The notes below the pieces were generated by a model, which was given only the letters and a program-made list of their open reading frames with translations, made no database searches and was not told where the DNA came from. A DNA stretch of 64,000 nucleotides, from contig NZ_CP139781.1 in assembly GCF_019679435.2 (NCBI RefSeq), forward strand, positions 5,948,001-6,012,000, written 5' to 3'. This document shows, in pieces, positions 24,946-32,853 of the stretch (its first letter is position 1; each line of letters begins with the position of its first letter). The position numbers were made by a program, and so were the translations under genes. The DNA comes from Actomonas aquatica (GTDB lineage Bacteria; Verrucomicrobiota; Verrucomicrobiia; Opitutales; Opitutaceae).

Positions 24946-24990
24946 CCCCGATGCCACGCCTAACGGTGAGGTGATCGGGGCAATTGTTTT
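24946..24990 (+). terminator. Possible terminator downstream of pheT
   Basis: CCCCGAT (24946-24952) pairs with ATCGGGG (24974-24980), followed by CAATTGTTTTTA. The loop is long (21 bases), which makes this a moderate candidate for the end of the pheST transcript. Confidence 0.4.
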
Positions 24991-25098
24991 TATGGCGCGG
25001 GGCGTGACGGGTTTGCAGGATCGGTGCACCACGAAGGATGGCCTGTTCGCGGGCCGTTCCAGCCCTTCCTCCATTGGACCTTAAACCCTGACCAAACC

Positions 25099-26598
25099 AT
25101 GTATTTGCCCCTCGGCACCTATTCGCCCGACATCAAGCTCGGCCTCGTCTCCGCCTCGCGCAACTGCTTCCCGCGCGCCCTCTCCGAGGAGCGCACCCAG
25201 CGTTTGCTCACGGCCGCCTCCGCCGCCGATCTCACGATCACCACGCCGGAAGGTGAGTGCGCCATCATCGAAACCAAGGACCACGCCCTCGATGCCGCCA
25301 AGCAGCTCAAGGCCGCCGGTTGTGACGCCGCCGTGCTCTTCCTCGGCAACTTTTCGCCCGAGATCGAAGACGCCTGGTTCATCAAAAACTTTGACGGCCC
25401 GGTCATGATCATCGCCGCCGCCGAAGAGTCCGGTGGTTCGCTCCTGCAGAAGCGCGGTGACGCGCTCTGCGGTCTGCTCTCCGCCATGCTCGGCGTGAGC
25501 AAGCGCGGACTCGCCGATCGCGTTCACCTCCCGGAAGCCCCGGTGGTCAGCGCCGAAGAGGGCGTCGCCGAGATCAAACACTTCCTCACCGTCACCAAGG
25601 TGGTGAAGGGCATGCGTAACGCCACCATCGGCCTCTTCGGCCCGCGTCCGCGCGACTTCGAGACCTGCAACTACAACCTCGCTTCGGTCAACTCGATCGG
25701 CGTCGAGGTGGAGGAGCTCGGCCTCTTCGATCTCCAGAACGAGATCGCTCAGGTCAAGGAAGCCGAAGCCGCCAAAAAGATCGCCGCCGAGATGAAGGCC
25801 GAGACGCCGAGCATTCCGTCGGGCGATGAGTTTGTCGGCCGTCTCTCGGCTTACGAGCAGGCCATGCGCAACTTCCGCGAGCGCCTCAAGCTCTCCGGCG
25901 CCGCCTCGCAGTGCTGGAGCGAGCAGGAGTTCAGCCTCAAGCACGTGCCGTGTTACATCAACGGCCGCATGGCGCAGTCGGGCTTCCCGATCGCCTGCGA
26001 AAACGACGCCTACTCGCTCATCGCCGAGCTCATGGCGCAGTATGCCTCCGACAACGCCGTGGCGGTGCTCGACATCAATCACAGCATTCCGAAGGACCTG
26101 CACGACAGCCTGAAGGAATACCCGATCAAGGACATGGTGGGCATGTTCCACTGCGGCAACGCGGCGCCCAAGCTGCTCAAAAATCCGGAGATGAAGTATC
26201 AGGTCATCATGAAGCGTCTCATGGAACCGGATACGGAAGCCGACATCACCCGCGGCACGCTGGAAGGCCAGTTCATCGGTTCGCCGATCACGGTCGTGCA
26301 GGTGCACGGCGTGGGCGACAAGATGCGCGCCTACCTCATCGAAGGCCACTTCCTCGATCTCGATCCGCGCACTTTCGGCGCCACCGGCACGGCTTACCTG
26401 CCGGGCTTCAATCGCTTCTACCGTCACGTGTTGCTCGGCCGCTTCCACCATCACGCGGCGGTGGCCTTCTCGCACTGCGGTGCGGAACTCTACGACGCGC
26501 TCAAGCTGCTCGGGGTCGAAGAGATCTTCACGCCCAACCCGGACTGCGTGCCGTATCCCGGCGAGAACGTCTTCCGCGGCCTGATGAAGGCCCGCTGA
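25099..26598 (+). CDS. L-fucose/L-arabinose isomerase-family protein
   Basis: 499 residues starting MYLPLGTYSPDIKLGLVSAS. The fold pattern is that of the FucI/AraA group: two alpha/beta domains at the N-terminus (DAAVLFLGNFSPEIED, GPVMIIAAAEESGG, ATIGLFGPRPRDFETCNYNL) and a C-terminal half with MVGMFHCGNAAPKLL, TRGTLEGQFIGSPITVVQVHG and HHHAAVAFSHCGAELYDALKLLGVEE. Members interconvert aldoses and ketoses with a bound metal. It is a stand-alone gene between pheT and a strong terminator, with no kinase or aldolase beside it, so its sugar cannot be assigned. The start at 25099 is preferred because the sequence upstream is repeat-rich and non-coding. Confidence 0.7.
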   Translation: MYLPLGTYSPDIKLGLVSASRNCFPRALSEERTQRLLTAASAADLTITTPEGECAIIETKDHALDAAKQLKAAGCDAAVLFLGNFSPEIEDAWFIKNFDGPVMIIAAAEESGGSLLQKRGDALCGLLSAMLGVSKRGLADRVHLPEAPVVSAEEGVAEIKHFLTVTKVVKGMRNATIGLFGPRPRDFETCNYNLASVNSIGVEVEELGLFDLQNEIAQVKEAEAAKKIAAEMKAETPSIPSGDEFVGRLSAYEQAMRNFRERLKLSGAASQCWSEQEFSLKHVPCYINGRMAQSGFPIACENDAYSLIAELMAQYASDNAVAVLDINHSIPKDLHDSLKEYPIKDMVGMFHCGNAAPKLLKNPEMKYQVIMKRLMEPDTEADITRGTLEGQFIGSPITVVQVHGVGDKMRAYLIEGHFLDLDPRTFGATGTAYLPGFNRFYRHVLLGRFHHHAAVAFSHCGAELYDALKLLGVEEIFTPNPDCVPYPGENVFRGLMKAR

Positions 26599-26632
26599 GT
26601 GTAAGCGGAGCCTGATTAGTCCAAGTTTCCCC

Positions 26633-26667
26633 GCCGGGCCGGAGCCGATGCTCCGCCCGGCTTTTTT
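26633..26667 (+). terminator. Rho-independent terminator of the isomerase gene
   Basis: An 11-bp stem (GCCGGGC with GCCCGGC, continued by GGAG with CTCC, one bulged C) and a six-base loop, followed by six T residues, starting 35 bases after the stop. Confidence 0.88.
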
Positions 26668-26691
26668 GTGGGCGGCTGAGGGGCAGGGCGG

Positions 26692-26753
26692 AGCGGCCGA
26701 GACGGCCGCTGCTACACTCGGACGGGGATGTAGCCGCGGGCGTGTCGCCCGCG
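26692..26753. repeat. Two GC-rich REP-like hairpins
   Basis: AGCGGCCG-AGA-CGGCCGCT (26692-26710) and CGCGGGCG-TGT-CGCCCGCG (26735-26753) lie in the gap between the convergent isomerase and DUF5009 genes. Neither is followed by a T-run. They may protect 3' ends; the style matches the element at 24878. Confidence 0.6.
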
Positions 26754-26820
26754 CTTGGTTGGGGCCACGGATTGCCGGTGCGCGGGGATTGTGGGCGCGG
26801 CATCTTGCCTCGGCACTGCC

Positions 26821-28032
26821 TCACAGCCGAATAAAGATGCGCTTCCGGTGGAGCACCCACACCGGCAGGAAAACCACCGCAGCGTAGAGCAACGCGCAGA
26901 TGAGCGAGGCAAGTTTGGCCGGTGCTCCGGCGCTTTGCGCGGCGGTCATGGTGAGGCCTTGTAGGGACTCGCCGCCGAACCAGGGGCTCCAAATGACTAC
27001 GCCCAACATGCCGGCCAGCGTGTAGGCGGTGATGGCGTTGGCGCCAAAAACCAATCCCGGCCACGCCCAACGTTTCCAACCGAGTCCGTCGATGAGCGCA
27101 GTGGCGAGAGCGAGTCCGAGCATGGCCCAACCGGCGTTCACCAAGACGAAAGAACTCGTCCACAGGTTCTTGTTGAGCGGGAACCAATGACCCCAGCCGT
27201 AGCCCAGCACGAGCGCGACGACACCGCCGACACCGAGCACGGTGAGGCGGTCTCCTAAATTGGTGAAACGAACCAACGCCATACCCGTGAGCACGCCGAG
27301 CAGCGCGGTGGCGAGCGAGGGCACGGTGCTGAGTAGACCTTCCGGATCCCAGGTCTGCTCGTAGAACGCTCCCGGCAGCGCGTGACGATCGACCCACGCG
27401 GCAAGGTTGGTGGCGGGCTCAAGGTTCGGCGCGATGGCGTTGGCGCCGATGGCGGTGATGTCGACGTCTTCGATCGTGCCGTGCGCACGTTCGATCTGAC
27501 CGGTAGCCAGCGCGTTTTCGATCACCGCATCGCGAGGCACGGGCACGTAAGCGAGCAGGGCCCAATAGCCGATCAACACGCCGGCGGTCAGCAGGGCGAG
27601 CGTGCGGCGGCGCGGGAGGCTCAGGAAGAGCAGCGCGACGACCACAAACACGACCGCGATGCGCTGCAGCACCCCGGCGACTCGAATGTCACCAAATGCG
27701 AAATCCGGCCATAGGTTGAGGAAGAGACCGACCGCAAAAATCTTCGCGCCGCGCACGAGGATCTTGCGGCTCAGCGCGGTGCGGTCGGCGCCGGCCGCCA
27801 GGCGTTTGGAGTAGGCGAGGGCGATGGAAACGCCGACGATGAAGAGGAAGAACGGGAAGATCGCATCGGTCGGCGTAAAGCCATGCCACGACGCGTGCAG
27901 CAGCGGACCATACACGGCGCCCCAATCGCCGGGCGTGTTCACCACGATCATCGCGGCGATGGTGAATCCGCGCAGGGCGTCGAGGGCGAGCAGCCGGTCG
28001 GGCTTGGGCGCGGCGGAGGGAACGTCACTCAT
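26821..28032 (-). CDS. DUF5009/HGSNAT-like membrane acetyltransferase
   Basis: 403 residues from the ATG at 28032, which overlaps the stop of the symporter gene (ATGA), so translation is coupled. About ten membrane helices. The N-terminal signature is RLLALDALRGFTIAAMIVVN, followed by LLHASWHGFTPTDAIFPFFLFIVGVSIA, the motif of the heparan-alpha-glucosaminide N-acetyltransferase group, whose conserved His lies in the 'HA.WHG' part. These proteins transfer acetyl groups from cytosolic acetyl-CoA to amino sugars across the membrane. It is the last gene of the amino-sugar operon, which fits acetylation of glucosamine in the periplasm. The activity is inferred from homology and context. Confidence 0.85.
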   Translation of the reverse strand: MSDVPSAAPKPDRLLALDALRGFTIAAMIVVNTPGDWGAVYGPLLHASWHGFTPTDAIFPFFLFIVGVSIALAYSKRLAAGADRTALSRKILVRGAKIFAVGLFLNLWPDFAFGDIRVAGVLQRIAVVFVVVALLFLSLPRRRTLALLTAGVLIGYWALLAYVPVPRDAVIENALATGQIERAHGTIEDVDITAIGANAIAPNLEPATNLAAWVDRHALPGAFYEQTWDPEGLLSTVPSLATALLGVLTGMALVRFTNLGDRLTVLGVGGVVALVLGYGWGHWFPLNKNLWTSSFVLVNAGWAMLGLALATALIDGLGWKRWAWPGLVFGANAITAYTLAGMLGVVIWSPWFGGESLQGLTMTAAQSAGAPAKLASLICALLYAAVVFLPVWVLHRKRIFIRL

Positions 28033-29810
28033 GACGAGCGGGCGGGCAGGTTGCGCAGGATCAGCACCGCACCGACGATCGCGCCGGCCACGAGGGCTAG
28101 TCCGCTGCCAGTGCGACCGTAGAGCAGCGAACCAAAACCGAAGAGCGCGAAGTAGACCGCGAAGGTGCCGATGACAAAGTTCAGCAGGCTGCGCGGCAGC
28201 GCGCCGTCGGAGGTCGGCAGCGCGGATCCGGCGTCGGTGAGTTGTTGACGCACCCGCGTCCAGCCCGGACCCGACGGGTGGATGAGCTGGTAGAAGCGCT
28301 GCAAGGTGGCGTCGTCGGTCGGCTTGGTCACGAAGGTGACCAGCAACCACAACACGGTGGTTACGCCCACGCTGGTGACGAGTTGCACCGGGCCGGAGAG
28401 CGGCGTGAAGCCGAAGTAGTCGTAACCAAACTCAAAGAAGACCGCGACGAGGAAGGAGACGATCATGCCAGCGATCTCGGTGGCGGCGTTGATGCGCCAC
28501 CAGAACCAGCGCAGGATGAAGATCAGGCCGGTGCCCGCACCGATGGAGAGCAGGATGTTGAAGGCCTGCAGGGCGTTTTCGAGGGCGAGGGCCACGAGGG
28601 CGGCGAGCACCATGAGCGCCAGGGTGGTGAGGCGGCCGGCGCGCACGAGTTCGGCCTCGATGGCATCGGGTTTCCAGAAGCGTTGATAGACATCGTTGAC
28701 CACGTAGGACGCGCCCCAGTTGAGGTGGGTGGAGATGGTCGACATGAAGGCGGCGATGAGCGACGCGATGACCAGACCGATCACGCCGGCGGGCAGGAAA
28801 GCCAGCATGGCCGGGTAAGCGAGGTCGTCGCGCACGAGGTTGGCCGGCAGGTGCGGGAAGGCCGCCTGCAGCGTATCCAGATTTGGATACATGACGAGCG
28901 AAGCGAGCGCGACGAGGATCCAGGGCCAGGGGCGCAGGGCGTAGTGAGCGAGGTTGAAGAAGAGAGTCGCGCCGACGGCATGGCGTTCGTCCTTGGCCGA
29001 GAGCATACGCTGGGCAACGTAGCCGCCGCCGCCGGGTTCGGCGCCGGGATACCACACGCTCCACCATTGCACCGCGAGCGGCACGATGAAGACGCCGACC
29101 AACATGGCGGGGTCGTTGAAGTCGGGCAGCAGGTCGAGCTTGTCGCTCACGTTGGGGTGGGAAAGCAGGGCGGTGAGGCCGCCGACATCGGGATGATTGA
29201 CGAGCAAACTCGCGGCCCAGACTGAACCGATCATGGCGAGGATGAACTGCACGAAGTCAGTGATGATCACGCCGCGCAGTCCGCCGAGGGAGCTGTAAAC
29301 GACGGTGATGACGGAAGCGATGATCAGGGTCTCGGCGGGCGAGAGGCCGAGTACCACGCCGCCGAGCTTGATGGCGGCGAGGCAGACGTTGGCCATGATC
29401 ATGACGTTAAAAAATACGCCGAGGTAGATCGCCCGGAATCCGCGTAGAAACGCGGCGGGTTTGCCGCTGTAGCGCAGTTCGTAGAACTCGAGATCGGTGG
29501 TCACCCCGGAGCGGCGCCAGAGCCGGGCGTAAACAAAGGTCGTGAGCATGCCGGTGAGCAGGAAGGCCCACCACACCCAGTTGCCGGCGATACCGTTTTG
29601 GCGCACGATGTCGGTGACGAGATTGGGCGTATCGATTGCAAAGGTGGTCGCGACCATCGACACGCCGAGCAGCCACCACGGCATGGAGCGGCCGGAAAGG
29701 AAATATTCGGCAGCCGAGGAACCGGCGCGTTTGGAAACAGCGAGGCCGATGGCGAGGGAACCGATGAAAAAGGCGGCAATGATGGCCCAGTCGAGCGGGG
29801 TGAGGGTCAT
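28029..29810 (-). CDS. Sodium:solute symporter (SSS family)
   Basis: 593 residues with about 13-14 membrane helices. The N-terminal MTLTPLDWAIIAAFFIGSLAIG and SSAAEYFLSGRSMPWWLLGVS are hallmarks of the SSS family; IVYSSLGGLRGVIITDFVQF-type sequence and STHLNWGASYVVNDVYQRF are also present. It would import a sugar or amino sugar with Na+. It lies between a GH20 hexosaminidase gene and an acetyltransferase gene with which it overlaps by four bases, so N-acetylglucosamine or a related compound is the likely cargo. A 153-base gap with a hairpin separates it from GH20. Confidence 0.92.
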   Translation of the reverse strand: MTLTPLDWAIIAAFFIGSLAIGLAVSKRAGSSAAEYFLSGRSMPWWLLGVSMVATTFAIDTPNLVTDIVRQNGIAGNWVWWAFLLTGMLTTFVYARLWRRSGVTTDLEFYELRYSGKPAAFLRGFRAIYLGVFFNVMIMANVCLAAIKLGGVVLGLSPAETLIIASVITVVYSSLGGLRGVIITDFVQFILAMIGSVWAASLLVNHPDVGGLTALLSHPNVSDKLDLLPDFNDPAMLVGVFIVPLAVQWWSVWYPGAEPGGGGYVAQRMLSAKDERHAVGATLFFNLAHYALRPWPWILVALASLVMYPNLDTLQAAFPHLPANLVRDDLAYPAMLAFLPAGVIGLVIASLIAAFMSTISTHLNWGASYVVNDVYQRFWKPDAIEAELVRAGRLTTLALMVLAALVALALENALQAFNILLSIGAGTGLIFILRWFWWRINAATEIAGMIVSFLVAVFFEFGYDYFGFTPLSGPVQLVTSVGVTTVLWLLVTFVTKPTDDATLQRFYQLIHPSGPGWTRVRQQLTDAGSALPTSDGALPRSLLNFVIGTFAVYFALFGFGSLLYGRTGSGLALVAGAIVGAVLILRNLPARSS

Positions 29811-29903
29811 GCGGGGGAACGAGGGTTTTACAGGAGGAAACGGAGGCGAACGGAGCCGTCAGCCGAGGGGTGTTATAGAAGGAAAGAAAGGGAACGAAGG
29901 CAG

Positions 29904-29968
29904 GTGGCGACGAGCGTGAGCGAGTGGTGGGTTGGTCGACTTAGCCACTCGGCCACGCTCGTAGCTAC
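29904..29968. repeat. Inverted repeat overlapping the GH20 stop codon
   Basis: Arms 29904-29927 and 29945-29968 are complementary over 24 bases with about four mismatches, loop 17 bases. The right arm includes the last codons and stop of the GH20 gene. The arm ends (GTAGC and CGTGG) resemble the 33-base repeats at 4597 and 46894. It may stabilise the mRNA upstream or reduce expression of the downstream symporter. Confidence 0.6.
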
Positions 29969-31995
29969 TGGCGAGGGAGAAGGGATTCGACGGCGTCGAC
30001 GACTTGCAGCTCGACTTTGGCGACAGGTTCGCGGGCGAGGGCGAGGACTTTGTCTTGCGGCAACGGAGATGGTTCGTGGTTCAGTGCGGCGAGTCCCAGA
30101 ATGGCCAGATCCTTCAACGCATAGGAAAGACCATACGCCTCCATCAGTGCCGGGGCTTCGAAAGCGAGTGCACCGAATTTTGCGTGATTGTCCCGCCATT
30201 GTGTAAGGACGTCGATCAGTGCCTTCTGCAGCGAATCGTTGGCGGGGTTATTGTGGTAGAGTTGAACCAGTCGTTTGAAGGCCCGGGCGCCGGGGGCGTC
30301 GGCGATGGCGAGGTCGGGGAGCAGGGTGTAGGGCGAGAATTGGGTGTAGGAGTCGTCGGCGTTGCGTTGGTAGATTTTGAGCGGCTCGACGAGGTCGGCC
30401 AGGAGCATGAGCGGTTCAGGATCGAGGCCCCGGGTGAGGCGGCGAGCGAGCATGCGCCGGTTCTTGATGTGGGTGAGACCGTGCTCTTCGAGTTGGACGG
30501 CGATGGTGTCGAGGCGCTCATACATGGACTCCACATCGCGCACATCGACCGGTGACCACAGGCGTTCGGCGATGGCGGCGAGGCGGGGCCAGATGCGGGA
30601 GTCGACAGTCTCAGGCGTGACGTGTTCGCTCCACATGGTGGCTTCGCCACCGAGCACGCGGGCGGCTTCTTCGGCGGTGAGCGTGGTGTCAGCCGGGAGC
30701 GGATCGTTGAGGTAGTGGAAGGATGCCGGCTGCATCAGGTCGATGTAGTAGCCGTTGGACAGGATGCTTTGGTAGCCTTGGCGGGCGGCGTCCTCCATCG
30801 CTTCACGGCCGCGCCAGGAATGGATGACGATGTTGGTGGGCATGCCGGGCTGGAAGGTCTCGTCCCAGCCGATCATGCGTTTGTTGAGTTTGGCGAAGAT
30901 GGGCAGGAGGCGCTGGTTAAAGCGGGTCTGCAGCGCGTGCAGATCGGTGATGCCGTTTTCCTCCATGTAGGCTTTGATGTGCGGCGCGGCGTTCCAGTCC
31001 TTGCCGTTCACTTCGTCGCCGCCGATATGCAGGTAGGGATCGGGGAACAGGCCCGCCATCTCGGTGAGAAACTTCTCCAGAAATTCGTAGGTCGTTTCCT
31101 TGGTCGGATCCATCGCCGGATCGAAGATGCCCCACTTGCGTTCGATTGCGTAGTCGCGCGGCACGCTGGCGAGTTCGGGGTGGCCGACGAGCCAGGCGGT
31201 GGCGTGGCCGGGAATGTCGAATTCCGGATAAACGCGAATGCCGCGGGCATCGGCGTAGGCGATGATGTCGCGGATCTGTTCCTGCGTGTAGAAATCGCCG
31301 TCGGACCCCATCTCGTGCAGTCGCGGGAAGACTTTGCTTTCGACGCGGAAACCCTGGTCCTCGGTGAGGTGCCAGTGCAGCACGTTGAGCTTCACCGCGG
31401 CCATGCCATCGAGGTTTCGTTTGATGACTTCGATTGGTAGGAAGTGACGGGCGGAATCGATCATGAGACCGCGCCAGGGGAAGCGCGGCGCATCGTTGAT
31501 GGTGGCGGCGCGAATGGCAAAAGCGAGGACCTCGGGATTCCAGTGCGAGGCGGGCTTGAGGAGCTGAAGCAGAGTTTCGAGACCGTGCAGTGCGCCGAGG
31601 TCGGTCGGGGCGCTCAGCGTGATGCCGGTCGGGGTGACAGTGAGGGCATAACTTTCGTCGACCCCGACGGTTAGGGCGGAGGTCTGTTCCACCTGAATCT
31701 GTAGGCCCGGTGCTGTGAGCGTATCGGTAGAGGCGACGCGACCTTGCGGCAAAAACAAGCCGGTGCGATTGCGTAGGCGTTGCAGAAAGCGATTGGTGCC
31801 GGCCCAGATACGGCTGTCGGACGGCGCTTGCACCGCGACGCGGAAACCGGCGTCGATCAGGAATTCGCCGTCCTGGGTGACCGTCGTGCGTGGCAGCGGG
31901 ATGGGTGTGGGTTCGGGGCGGAGGATCCGAGGCGTGGCGAAAAGGGTGGAGGCACTCAGGAGGAGCAGGGGAAGGGCAACAAGAACGCGGGGCAT
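29965..31995 (-). CDS. GH20 beta-N-acetylhexosaminidase, secreted
   Basis: 676 residues with a signal peptide (MPRVLVALPLLLLSASTLFA). A GH20b N-terminal domain (residues about 25-150) is followed by the catalytic barrel starting RFPWRGLMIDSARHFLPIEVIKR. The catalytic Asp-Glu pair D327-E328 is in HIGGDEVNG, and VIHSWRG and the later GGEATMWSEHV match the substrate-binding segments. The enzyme removes terminal beta-GlcNAc/GalNAc residues outside the cytoplasm. It follows the PIG-L gene by 12 bases and precedes the SSS symporter, giving a cleave-import-metabolise set. Confidence 0.95.
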   Translation of the reverse strand: MPRVLVALPLLLLSASTLFATPRILRPEPTPIPLPRTTVTQDGEFLIDAGFRVAVQAPSDSRIWAGTNRFLQRLRNRTGLFLPQGRVASTDTLTAPGLQIQVEQTSALTVGVDESYALTVTPTGITLSAPTDLGALHGLETLLQLLKPASHWNPEVLAFAIRAATINDAPRFPWRGLMIDSARHFLPIEVIKRNLDGMAAVKLNVLHWHLTEDQGFRVESKVFPRLHEMGSDGDFYTQEQIRDIIAYADARGIRVYPEFDIPGHATAWLVGHPELASVPRDYAIERKWGIFDPAMDPTKETTYEFLEKFLTEMAGLFPDPYLHIGGDEVNGKDWNAAPHIKAYMEENGITDLHALQTRFNQRLLPIFAKLNKRMIGWDETFQPGMPTNIVIHSWRGREAMEDAARQGYQSILSNGYYIDLMQPASFHYLNDPLPADTTLTAEEAARVLGGEATMWSEHVTPETVDSRIWPRLAAIAERLWSPVDVRDVESMYERLDTIAVQLEEHGLTHIKNRRMLARRLTRGLDPEPLMLLADLVEPLKIYQRNADDSYTQFSPYTLLPDLAIADAPGARAFKRLVQLYHNNPANDSLQKALIDVLTQWRDNHAKFGALAFEAPALMEAYGLSYALKDLAILGLAALNHEPSPLPQDKVLALAREPVAKVELQVVDAVESLLPRQ

Positions 31996-32007
31996 ACGGG
32001 CGGGGGG

Positions 32008-32853
32008 TTAGAAAGCGGCGAGTTTGCGGAGCACGTCGGCGCGGAAGGCGTCGAGGTGGGGGGTGACGAGGTCGGTGAGGGTGAGGCTGTCGTCGGTCGC
32101 GAGGGCCGACAGGTCCATGGCGAAGGTCACTGCGGCGGCGGCGTCGATGGCGTGCGAATTGAAATAGGTGGCGTTGGCGCGGCGGCGGCCGAGGGTGGCG
32201 GCGACGTAGTCTTTGCCGCCCGCGACCTGCGAGCGGAAGACGGCGATGAGGTCGCGTTCGAGCTCGGGTAGGCGGCCGACCGGCAACGGAATTTTTGCTC
32301 CGTCGGGCAACCAATCGAGATCGCGCCAGACTTCACAGCCCACGATGGTGCGAGGACGATCGTCGGGCGCCAGCTCACGCAGCGCGCTCACGCAGGCCAG
32401 CAGCACGCCGATGTGGGTGGCGTGTTTGTCGGCCGGGTTGTGCAAGTAGAGGGCGTCCGGCCGGGTGGCGCGGAGCAGCTCGGTGAGTTGGGCGACGACG
32501 GGGCCGTGGGCGGCAGGGTCTTTGATGACGCGGCTGGGCACGCCGAGTTGGGCTTGGAAGGCGTAGCGGCCTAGGCGGGCGGCTTCGTTTTGCTCCTCGA
32601 CTCGCACCGCCTTCATTTGCTCGTCACTATAATCTGAATACTCGCCGGTGCGGGCGCTGCCGCCACCATCGGTTACGGTCACGCCGCCGAACCACATGTC
32701 GGCGCGGTCGTAGCATGTTTCGATGCCGTGGTAGGCAAAGATCTCGAGGTCGTCCTGATGGGCGCCGATGGCGAGGTGGGTGGTGCGGGCGAGGGCGTCG
32801 GCGGGCGACGTGTTGTCGGGCACGTAGAGGTGGTCGAGCAGGGCTGGGCTCAT
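32008..32853 (-). CDS. PIG-L-family deacetylase (intact active-site motif)
   Basis: 281 residues from the ATG at 32853, which overlaps the stop of the upstream nagB gene (ATGA), indicating coupling. The N-terminal motif is HLAIGAHQDDLE, an AHPDD-type site with Q replacing P: the metal ligands H32 and D35 and the base D34 are kept, and the third histidine is available at NPADKHATHIG (H144/H147). This family removes N-acetyl groups from GlcNAc-containing metabolites using zinc. As it stands beside NagB with no nagA in the window, it could supply glucosamine or GlcN-6-P. The substrate is inferred. Confidence 0.88.
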   Translation of the reverse strand: MSPALLDHLYVPDNTSPADALARTTHLAIGAHQDDLEIFAYHGIETCYDRADMWFGGVTVTDGGGSARTGEYSDYSDEQMKAVRVEEQNEAARLGRYAFQAQLGVPSRVIKDPAAHGPVVAQLTELLRATRPDALYLHNPADKHATHIGVLLACVSALRELAPDDRPRTIVGCEVWRDLDWLPDGAKIPLPVGRLPELERDLIAVFRSQVAGGKDYVAATLGRRRANATYFNSHAIDAAAAVTFAMDLSALATDDSLTLTDLVTPHLDAFRADVLRKLAAF

